Shown here in pieces: positions 8,542-14,334 of a DNA stretch of 64,000 nucleotides. The DNA is from Parapedobacter koreensis. Its GTDB lineage: Bacteria; Bacteroidota; Bacteroidia; Sphingobacteriales; Sphingobacteriaceae. Each line of letters opens with the position of its first letter. Positions within the stretch are counted from its first letter, which is position 1. The notes under the pieces are model-generated. The model was not told where the DNA came from and searched no databases. It worked only from the letters and a program-made list of their open reading frames with translations. The DNA is taken from assembly GCF_900109365.1 (NCBI RefSeq), contig NZ_FNZR01000005.1, positions 124,001 to 188,000 on the forward strand, written 5' to 3'. Made by a program: the position numbers and the translations under genes.

Positions 8542-9290
8542 GTAGTATGCACCTCCATGATAGACAGGGCGTTGAACGCACCGTTTTGCAGGGCATACCC
8601 CTCGCCGTTGACCTGCTGGAAGAAGCCCACGCCCAGCAACACGAGGATGGGTAGATCGGTCTCCGCGGGCAGGGAGGCCTCAAGCTCCTGTGCGGGGGTC
8701 GCCTGCAAATCCAGCTGCTCCGTCTGCGACCGTACGACCACCGTACCCTCACCGCCAAAATCTGCCGCCACGGCTGCCAGCGTAAGCCGGTAATGCGTAG
8801 CTTCGGGTGGTACAGCCATGGCCACACGCGGATCTGTCCAAGGCTGGGTGGTGGCGGTCACCGCTCCGCTGGCGCGGTCTACGGTAAAGACCACGTCTTC
8901 AAACAGCGTGTTGGACATGGACGAACCCTCGTTGAACTCGAAGCCGCGGAGCAGATGGAGGTTGCCCTCGGCCACCGTGCGTTCGCCACGCCGGTTTGCC
9001 GGATCGGTCTTGAGCACCCGCAGCAATCGGCTGCTGAGCCGGCCCGATACGTTGCGGTCGCTGTACTGCACGAGAAGTGCCCGCAAGGCGTTGCGCAGTT
9101 GCTTGGAGGCCGAGCCTGCGCGGCCAAACTCGGCCATGTTTTCGCGGGTACGTGCATAGTTTGGATCCGTAGCGATCCGCGATGCGCTGACACCGCCCTT
9201 GGTGCGGGCTTGATACCCGCTTCGATTTTGATAAAAGGACAGATCCCCGATCTTCCCTTTAAATTTGATAAAACTTGCCTGTTGTGCCAT
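8538..9290 (-). CDS. Conserved Bacteroidota protein of unknown function (250 residues)
   Basis: First gene of the DUF5675 operon. The N-terminus FIKFKGKIGDLSFYQ...GYQARTKGG, the segment TRENMAEFGRAG, and the C-terminal FFQQVNGEGYALQNGAFNALSIMEV match a family I recall as widespread hypothetical proteins in Bacteroidota, usually placed directly before a DUF5675 gene. The N-terminal third is basic and helical (Arg-rich, about 35-110); the rest is beta-rich. No signal peptide, membrane span or catalytic motif is seen. The basic N-terminal region would fit nucleic-acid or particle assembly roles, but nothing in the sequence decides this. Confidence 0.75.
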   Translation of the reverse strand: MAQQASFIKFKGKIGDLSFYQNRSGYQARTKGGVSASRIATDPNYARTRENMAEFGRAGSASKQLRNALRALLVQYSDRNVSGRLSSRLLRVLKTDPANRRGERTVAEGNLHLLRGFEFNEGSSMSNTLFEDVVFTVDRASGAVTATTQPWTDPRVAMAVPPEATHYRLTLAAVAADFGGEGTVVVRSQTEQLDLQATPAQELEASLPAETDLPILVLLGVGFFQQVNGEGYALQNGAFNALSIMEVHTT

Positions 9291-9370
9291 TTGATATGGA
9301 TTTGTTACAACGCTGCAAAGATGGGGTGCGATGGCTGGGAAGCTGTCTCATTTGGCTGTATATGAACTAT

Positions 9371-9470
9371 TTATGCCTTTTCATGCCTTTTTGCTCCAAA
9401 CAGGCCTGAATGCACCATCTGTACCCATATGCGCCATCTATACCTTTTTGTACCTTTTTGTGCCTTGCTT
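9371..9470. repeat. Helically phased array of about ten short CC-containing repeats
   Basis: Ten degenerate units of 9-10 bases follow one another, each with a CC: their first C lies at 9376, 9386, 9396, 9405, 9415, 9424, 9434, 9443, 9453 and 9463. The clearest units read TGCCTTTT (twice) and TACCTTTTTG (twice in tandem). The array lies in the 440-base non-coding gap between the divergent 250-residue gene and the small helix-turn-helix gene. A minus-strand open frame crosses it but looks like an accident of the repeats. Confidence 0.65.
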
Positions 9471-9495
9471 CGTGTGGAGCTGAACGTTATTTTTG
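9464..9495 (+). promoter_or_regulatory. Putative Bacteroidota promoter for the small HTH gene
   Basis: CTTG at 9464-9467, a 20-base spacer, and TATTTTTG at 9488-9495 fit the TTTG-N20-TAnnTTTG pattern. It overlaps the end of the repeat array and points toward the gene at 9734, leaving a 5-prime leader of over 200 bases in which I see no confident feature. Confidence 0.45.
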
Positions 9496-9733
9496 TTATG
9501 AAAATCCGTTGGCCTACGGTCATGGTCGGCAGCGTGGGATTGCGCATTGCGGTTTCCTTGGGGGATGCTTGGGGTATGCGTCGGGTATATCCGCGGTAAT
9601 GCGATCGCAGTGTAATGCTTATAAAGGCGGGGTATCCCGCCCGCTTACAGGAGACAACCGACCATGGGGGCATCACCACAGGACAAGCGGAATAGGGCTA
9701 TTTTACTATCCGTTTAACTGTATTTAACTAACT

Positions 9734-9934
9734 ATGAAACAACCGAAACGCATATGTATCTATCCGAAAGACGTGAGTGAAATTCTGGGAAAAAGCATCA
9801 AGCATGCAGAGCGCCTGCTCCGCACCATCCGCGATGCCCTGGGCAAAGAAAGCCACCAATATGTCTCTTTCAAGGAGTTTGCAGACTACACGGGGCTGGA
9901 TGAGGGGGAGATAAGGGAGCGATGTGGGTGGTGA
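9734..9934 (+). CDS. Small helix-turn-helix-like protein
   Basis: A 66-residue protein with the pattern KRICIYPKDVSEILGKSIKHAERLLRTIRDALGKE then YVSFKEFADYTGL. I recall this short family as common in Bacteroidota, usually annotated hypothetical; the central part looks like an excisionase/MerR-style helix-turn-helix with a following wing. It probably binds DNA. It is divergent from the DUF5675 operon across the phased repeat array and is a reasonable candidate to bind there. It has no partner on its own strand. Confidence 0.7.
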   Translation: MKQPKRICIYPKDVSEILGKSIKHAERLLRTIRDALGKESHQYVSFKEFADYTGLDEGEIRERCGW

Positions 9935-10121
9935 GGATGGTTGGTATGTAATCAGATCCGGCTGCGCCGTATTCAACATCATCGGCGGCAACATAACCAT
10001 CGGCGACGCCTTTGAGTTGTCGCCCCACGCCGCATGCGACGATATTGGCGTTATTGACGCGATAAAACGAAATTGTCGCTTTCGTATCCGCAATCATGCA
10101 AAAGTTTATATTACTAATGCA

Positions 10122-10129
10122 TAATTTTG
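10122..10129 (+). promoter_or_regulatory. Minus-7 element before a decayed gene
   Basis: TAATTTTG matches the Bacteroidota TAnnTTTG box, 25 bases before the ATG of the ATPase-like fragment. No clear TTTG is found at the expected upstream distance. The intervening stretch 9935-10154 otherwise holds nothing I can support. Confidence 0.3.
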
Positions 10130-10154
10130 TGCATTTGCACTGCAAAGTTTAAGC

Positions 10155-10283
10155 ATGGTAACACAGGAAACACTCGTTCAGGTGATCGCGGCCCAAAAAA
10201 ACAACCTCTTAGCACGGGGCACAGGGTTGAAAAGGGCAGCGCTCGATACATTGCCAGACCTTTCTGCGCTGGCACAACGATAG
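10155..10283 (+). pseudogene. N-terminal remnant of an AAA-type ATPase gene
   Basis: ATG at 10155 opens a 42-codon frame ending at TAG 10281-10283. The product start (MVTQETLVQVIAAQ, then GTGLKRAALDTLPDLSA) resembles the first 40 residues of Bacteroidota AAA ATPases of the ATPase-plus-DUF4143 type, which continue with a strand and the Walker A loop. Here the frame stops before any Walker motif. The gene is therefore a truncated remnant. Family assignment rests on recall of the N-terminus only. Confidence 0.45.
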
Positions 10284-10464
10284 CGTGGAAGACTGCGAAG
10301 GCGTAGGCAGCAAAGGCGTTAGACTGCTTCTCAAGCAGGGCATCGTGGTAGCCGATGAAAAGCAGGTATTGCGGGTATCCAGTAATGGGCAGCCGTGCAC
10401 GTACCTCGTCTTCCATAAAAATATCGCCAAGGAGGTGCGGGAATGGTTTGATGGGATGCGCTAG
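10261..10464 (+). pseudogene. C-terminal remnant of an unidentified gene
   Basis: In the +1 frame relative to the ATPase-like fragment, codons from about 10261 to the TAG at 10462-10464 encode a coherent 67-residue segment (containing SVEDCEGVGSKGVRLLLKQG and ending VREWFDGMR). It has no start codon of its own and is fused within the end of the preceding fragment. It looks like the tail of a separate or internally deleted gene. I do not recognise the family. Confidence 0.45.
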
Positions 10465-10472
10465 AAAGCTGA

Positions 10473-10910
10473 TCAATAGATCTCTTCGTCAAACACCCAA
10501 TCTCCCGTAGCGATCAATTTGTCCCGGACTGGCAAAGCCTGGCGCAGGGCATCAGCCTCATCGGTGGCCAATACGTAGACATACAACGATTCGTCTTTTG
10601 TTATCCTATAACCCAATTGAAGCAGTTTGTCAACCGGCTCACCGTCATTTGGGGTCATCAACGAGACGTAGGTTTGATAATCTGATTCGAATTTTATCAA
10701 ATAGGGCGACCGTGCTTTATCCGACAGATACGTTGGCATCACCAATAGCGGCGCAATCTTATAGGTGGGATTCACCTTGAAACGCTGGGTATACTCCCGT
10801 GCTTCTTCCGCTGAAAAAAAGACTGCTTCGGGGGTCTCAGGTGGTGAAATGACCGAATAGACCATATAAACCTTTTGTTCTTCCTTAGTAGTTGGTTTTT
10901 TGTTGCTCAT
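10473..10910 (-). CDS. Hypothetical protein
   Basis: A 145-residue soluble protein without signal peptide or membrane segments, of mixed alpha/beta character, beginning MSNKKPTTKEEQKVYMVYSV and ending in an acidic tail (WVFDEEIY). Codon use looks genuine and the frame is complete. I do not recognise a family. It is a single gene lying between remnants of other genes, on the opposite strand. Confidence 0.55.
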   Translation of the reverse strand: MSNKKPTTKEEQKVYMVYSVISPPETPEAVFFSAEEAREYTQRFKVNPTYKIAPLLVMPTYLSDKARSPYLIKFESDYQTYVSLMTPNDGEPVDKLLQLGYRITKDESLYVYVLATDEADALRQALPVRDKLIATGDWVFDEEIY

Positions 10911-11050
10911 AATAGATAAAAGAGTTGATTTCGGTGCCTAAATATAGGCAATATATTTTTAAGAACGCAAAATGAAGACCTATGAATTTTACGGGAAAGT
11001 GGGAAGACTCATTAAAATCTGTATGTTTGTTAGCCTCATATGATACTATC

Positions 11051-11119
11051 ATGTACGAAAAACCGCCATATCAGATAACTGGCCAGCTTTTAACCCTGCT
11101 TACGCAAATTGGTGAATAA
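11051..11119 (+). pseudogene. N-terminal remnant of a Fic-family gene
   Basis: ATG at 11051 opens 22 codons (MYEKPPYQITGQLLTLLTQIGE) that look like the start of Fic/DOC proteins, which typically begin with a PPYxIT motif followed by a helix with an Ile-Gly. The frame ends at TAA 11117-11119 and the sequence then changes to the YCII-like remnant. No Fic catalytic motif (HPFxxGNG) is nearby. Confidence 0.4.
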
Positions 11120-11124
11120 ATACG

Positions 11125-11268
11125 CTGAGTGAGGAGCAGATTACGGCGTTCGCATACTGGAAAGCCACGGGGGCGCGTATGTGGAAAGCTTCGCCTTTCC
11201 GGCAAAGGGAAGGAATGATTACCTCGGGCGGGCAGAAAGTGGTGAGCATTGTCATTTGCTGGTATTAC
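11125..11268 (+). pseudogene. Degenerate partial copy of the YCII-like gene at 13794-14183
   Basis: Bases 11150-11175 are identical to 13948-13973, followed by a two-base insertion (11176-11177), a further near-identical stretch, a deletion of about 35 bases, and a diverged match that runs to about 11268. The insertion and deletion destroy the frame. It is therefore a broken duplicate of the gene 2.8 kb downstream, and it stops next to the operator-like repeats of the hip module. Confidence 0.85.
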
Positions 11269-11270
11269 TC

Positions 11271-11373
11271 AACTATATCCAAAAGCATATAATAATAATT
11301 ATATCGCCAAAGTTATATGCAAAAACATATATTTTTTATATTTTTGCCTGAACTATACGTAAAAGCATATAAT
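11271..11373 (+). promoter_or_regulatory. Operator-like repeats and promoter of the hip module
   Basis: A 23-base sequence (AACTATA-nnn-AAAAGCATATAAT) occurs at 11271-11293 and again at 11351-11373, the second copy running into the start codon; only the three middle bases differ. Between them, TTATATGC at 11313-11320 is the inverse of GCATATAA and is followed by AAAAACATATA. A TATTTTTG minus-7 box is at 11339-11346. The layout fits autoregulation by the HipB-like protein binding several sites. Confidence 0.65.
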
Positions 11374-11581
11374 GAAGACGTTAAGTGATTTCGTAAAGCT
11401 CCGCCGGAAAGCCGCGAACCTTACGCAACAGGAATTCGCTGATCGGGCTGGCGTGGCACTCACCGTGATTCGGAAAATCGAGCAGGGAAAATCCAACATG
11501 AACGTGGATAAGGTAAATAGGGTCCTACAAATGTTTGGCCATGAGTTAGCTCCTGTAAATAGTAAAGAGCTTGAAAAATGA
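11372..11581 (+). CDS. hipB: HipB-like helix-turn-helix antitoxin
   Basis: A 69-residue XRE-type repressor: FVKLRRKAANLTQQEFADRAGV, LTVIRKIEQGK and the tail VNRVLQMFGHEL match the HipB (Y4mF-type) family. It would bind the repeats in its own promoter and, with the next protein, keep the kinase in check. Its stop overlaps the start of the hipS-like gene (ATGA), giving tight coupling. It is first in a three-gene operon of the order B-S-T. Confidence 0.9.
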   Translation: MKTLSDFVKLRRKAANLTQQEFADRAGVALTVIRKIEQGKSNMNVDKVNRVLQMFGHELAPVNSKELEK

Positions 11582-11913
11582 GAAAAGCCGCAATATATTA
11601 TAAAGAAGAAAAAGCGGGTGTATTGTCAGAAACCAACGACGGCGAATATGTATTCGAATACGACGAGCACTATGTCCGTGCATTTCCGGAACAATTTATC
11701 ACCTTTACGATGCCTGTAAACGACAAACCTTATGTCTCTAACAGGCTATTCCCCTTTTTTGAGGGATTGATACCGGAAGGATGGCTGTTGGACATTGCGT
11801 CCAAAAACTGGAAAATCAACCGCAACGACCGGATGGGCCTGCTATTGGCCTGCTGCAGGAATTGCATCGGTGCAGTCAGTGTCATACCGATACCACAGCA
11901 TGATGGAGAATAA
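11578..11913 (+). CDS. hipS: HipS-like protein (HipA N-terminal domain alone)
   Basis: A 111-residue protein equal to the HipA N-terminal subdomain: YYKEEKAGVLSE at the start, then TFTMPV, NRLFPFFEGLIPEGWLL and a final GAVSVIP. In one-piece HipA this part is fused to the kinase; here it is a separate gene, as in the HipBST systems described in enteropathogenic E. coli, where HipS is the neutralising antitoxin. It overlaps both neighbours by a few bases. The name is given by architecture; activity has not been shown for this lineage in anything visible here. Confidence 0.85.
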   Translation: MRKAAIYYKEEKAGVLSETNDGEYVFEYDEHYVRAFPEQFITFTMPVNDKPYVSNRLFPFFEGLIPEGWLLDIASKNWKINRNDRMGLLLACCRNCIGAVSVIPIPQHDGE

Positions 11914-12847
11914 ATGCCTATATTGTTATAAAGTCTTGGCAGGGGACCAAGACTTTCACCCAACATGTAGCCGCCGCTTCTTCGGCTCGTCTATCGCCCC
12001 TATTATCCCTTACGCCATGAATCAAATGGCTGAGCTGGCCAAAAATGTGGTGGAACGGAGCATTGCGGTGCCCGGAGTACAGCCCAAATTATCGATGACA
12101 CTGATCAAAAAAGTGCAGAAAGAACCCAATGGCCGACTGACCGTCGTGGGCGAACTTGGAGGCAACTACATTTTTAAGCCTCCGTCTGACACGTATAGGG
12201 AAATGCCGGAAAACGAACACCTAACCATGCGGATAGCCGAAGCGTTTGGTATTCCCGTAGTCCAATCAAGCTTGGTGCGCTTGCAATCCGGCGAGCTATC
12301 GTATATTACCAAACGTATAGACCGCGCCGCCAATGGAGAGAAAATACATATGCTGGATATGTTTCAAATCACAGAGGCTTTTGATAAATACAGAAGCTCA
12401 ATGGAGAAGGTGGGCAAAGCACTGATGACCTTTTCAGACAATACACTGCTGGATATGGTGCGTTTATTCGAGTTGACCTGTTTCTGTTTTATAACAGGCA
12501 ACAACGACATGCACCTGAAAAATTTTTCGATGATTGCTTCATCCACCGGTTGGATGTTAGCGCCGGCTTATGACCTGTTGAACGTCGCAATCGTCAACCC
12601 GGAAGACCAGGAAGAACTGGCATTGACCCTTGAAGGCAAAAAGCGTAAACTCAATGCAGGACACTTTGAGCGTTTCGGGAAAGAGCTGGGGCTCTCCAAC
12701 CGGCAAATCGACAACATATTTGCCCGTTTTTCAAAAAACAGGGTGCGGGCGGACGAGTGGATCGAAAAATCCTTCCTATCAGATGAAATGAAAGCCGCTT
12801 ACAGCAAAGTACTGAATCAGCGATACCGCCAAATGGGTTTGTCGTAA
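11900..12847 (+). CDS. hipT: HipT-like serine/threonine kinase toxin with N-terminal Cys/His cluster
   Basis: A 315-residue HipA-type kinase. Start ATG 11900 (or 11903) overlaps the end of hipS. Motifs: a Cys-x2-Cys ... His-x2-Cys cluster at about residues 6-24 (CLYC ... HPTC) that looks like a small zinc site; the glycine-rich loop SIAVPGVQPKLS; YIFKPPS with the ATP-binding Lys; ENEH; the catalytic loop TGNNDMHLKNFS with its Asp; and LAPAYDLL with the metal-binding Asp. All key kinase residues are intact, so it should be active. Related toxins phosphorylate aminoacyl-tRNA synthetases; the target here is unknown. Confidence 0.88.
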   Translation: MMENKCLYCYKVLAGDQDFHPTCSRRFFGSSIAPIIPYAMNQMAELAKNVVERSIAVPGVQPKLSMTLIKKVQKEPNGRLTVVGELGGNYIFKPPSDTYREMPENEHLTMRIAEAFGIPVVQSSLVRLQSGELSYITKRIDRAANGEKIHMLDMFQITEAFDKYRSSMEKVGKALMTFSDNTLLDMVRLFELTCFCFITGNNDMHLKNFSMIASSTGWMLAPAYDLLNVAIVNPEDQEELALTLEGKKRKLNAGHFERFGKELGLSNRQIDNIFARFSKNRVRADEWIEKSFLSDEMKAAYSKVLNQRYRQMGLS

Positions 12848-12937
12848 GCGCCTATAGCCCCATGGATCCTGAAGCCCCCGCACACCGCTAGGCTATAACC
12901 ATTGTTGTGCCGTATAGGATATATCATCGCAATCGAT

Positions 12938-12945
12938 TAACTTTG
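12938..12945 (+). promoter_or_regulatory. Minus-7 promoter box before the AraC gene
   Basis: TAACTTTG matches the Bacteroidota TAnnTTTG box and lies 8 bases before the ATG at 12954. No good TTTG occurs at the expected distance upstream. The short leader would be almost leaderless. Confidence 0.4.
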
Positions 12946-12953
12946 GAAATACG

Positions 12954-13730
12954 ATGACGTTTGAAACGTACCAGCCCAGCGCCTCGTTGCAGCCTTACAT
13001 CAAGGCCTTTCATATCATTGAAAGCCACGGGCTGCCGCTTGAAAACCGGGTATTGCCCGGCACCTCCATCGCACTATCCTTCCGCTTCGGCGGGCAGATC
13101 GCCTACGGGTATGGCCAGCAAAGCACGCTGGTGCCTGCGGCATCGCTGGCAGGGCTGCGCCAATCGGCACGCCTCATCCACTACCTGCCCCACTCAGGCA
13201 CCATGGTAGCGCTTCTCAAAGAAGGGATGGCCCCGGCATTTTTCAGAAATCCGCTCCACGAAATGCGGGGGCTCACGCTGGAGCTGGATAGCTTCTTCGC
13301 GGCCTCAGAAATCGCCCGTGTGCAGGATCAGCTCGCCGGAGCGCCCGATCACCGGGCAAGGGTGGCTACGCTGGAGCGCTTCCTGCTGGCCAAGCTGCGG
13401 CCCCATGAGCCGGACGCTGCGACGCTCCATGCCGTGGCGGCCATCCACCAAGCCAAAGGCAGAATACCCATGGCTGACCTGGCCGAGCGGATACACCTCA
13501 GCCAGGATGCGTTCGAAAAGCGGTTTCGCAGGGCAGTAGGTATACTGCCCAAGCCGTTTGCAGATATCGTGCGGCTGCAAACGCTCATCGCCGGCAGCAA
13601 TCCGCAGCTGCCGGTGCAACGCTTGGCACTCGATGGCGATTACTTCGACCAAGCGCATTTCAACCATGCCTTCAAACGCTTTACCGGCCTACCGCCCCGT
13701 GCATTTTTCAAGCAGCGGCGCTTCTGGTAA
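12954..13730 (+). CDS. AraC-family transcriptional regulator
   Basis: A 258-residue regulator with an N-terminal DUF6597-like sensor region (begins YQPSASLQPYIKAFHIIES and contains VLPGTSIALSFRFGG) and a C-terminal AraC-type pair of helix-turn-helix motifs (ADLAERIHLSQDAFEKRFRRAVGILPKPFADIVRL and FDQAHFNHAFKRFTGLPPRAF). It is followed 63 bases downstream by the YCII-like gene on the same strand, which it probably controls. The signal is unknown. Confidence 0.9.
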   Translation: MTFETYQPSASLQPYIKAFHIIESHGLPLENRVLPGTSIALSFRFGGQIAYGYGQQSTLVPAASLAGLRQSARLIHYLPHSGTMVALLKEGMAPAFFRNPLHEMRGLTLELDSFFAASEIARVQDQLAGAPDHRARVATLERFLLAKLRPHEPDAATLHAVAAIHQAKGRIPMADLAERIHLSQDAFEKRFRRAVGILPKPFADIVRLQTLIAGSNPQLPVQRLALDGDYFDQAHFNHAFKRFTGLPPRAFFKQRRFW

Positions 13731-13793
13731 ATCAATGATTTTTTACAAGGATGCCGCCCTCGGCCAGCCGAACTTTGTAAAAAAACAGAGAAT

Positions 13794-14183
13794 ATGATGA
13801 CAGCGATTTTAATGGCCGCATTGGCCTTCACAACGGGCGCAGCAACAAAGCACGCCGAAATGAAAAAGTTTGTCCTGGTGGTGCGCGTACCTGAAACCTA
13901 TGGCCGCGAACAAGCCAAAGCCGTAAACCCTGAGTGGGACAAGACCATCGCATACTGGAAAGCCACGGGGGCGTATGTGGAAAGCTTTGCCTTTCCGGCA
14001 AAGGGCTATGTGATCTCCGGCGCGGACAAAAGGATTACGCAGGGAATGGTTGCCTCGGGCGGACAGATAGTGGTAAGTATCGTGGTATTACAGGCGGAAA
14101 GCCTGGCCCAAGCCACAGAGCTGGCCAAACGATGCCCTGTACTTAATCACGGTGGTGTCGTGGAAGTGCGTGAGCGGCCGTAG
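13794..14183 (+). CDS. YCII-related protein
   Basis: A 129-residue product whose core (about 23-129, starting MKKFVLVVRVPE) resembles the YCII/DGPF fold, a small ferredoxin-like family of unclear enzymology. The first 22 residues look like a weak signal peptide, so either ATG 13794 with export or an internal ATG at 13860 with a cytosolic product is possible. It follows the AraC gene closely. A broken partial copy of this gene lies at 11125-11268, upstream of the hip module. Confidence 0.75.
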   Translation: MMTAILMAALAFTTGAATKHAEMKKFVLVVRVPETYGREQAKAVNPEWDKTIAYWKATGAYVESFAFPAKGYVISGADKRITQGMVASGGQIVVSIVVLQAESLAQATELAKRCPVLNHGGVVEVRERP

Positions 14184-14334
14184 TAAGTTTCCACGAAGCG
14201 CGCGATCTTGCAGAAAATAATAGCTTAAGTTGATCAGAACGAGCTTAAATCATAGGTATGGTTATGCAATAAAACAAATTATGATTATTATTGCTTAACT
14301 TTTATCCCTGTATGTACTTGAGATCGACCAGCCG

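Noticed and set aside
8793-9365. 190-residue plus-strand open frame antisense to the 250-residue gene
   Set aside because: It opposes a gene with ATGA-coupled neighbours and a recognised family; high G+C gives long antisense frames in this region.
9498-9599. 33-codon frame starting right after a promoter box
   Set aside because: The ATG is three bases from the minus-7 box, so it would fall at or before the transcription start; no family likeness.
9371-9679. 102-residue minus-strand open frame upstream of the DUF5675 operon
   Set aside because: The C-terminal third is made by the phased 10-base repeats and the rest has no family look or ribosome-binding site; better explained as non-coding.
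9924-10145. Short frames on both strands between the small HTH gene and the ATPase remnant
   Set aside because: No recognisable family, no promoter or ribosome-binding site, and they overlap each other.
12849-12900. Inverted repeat TATAGCC/GGCTATA after hipT as a terminator
   Set aside because: Only seven base pairs with a loop of over 30 bases and no T-run.
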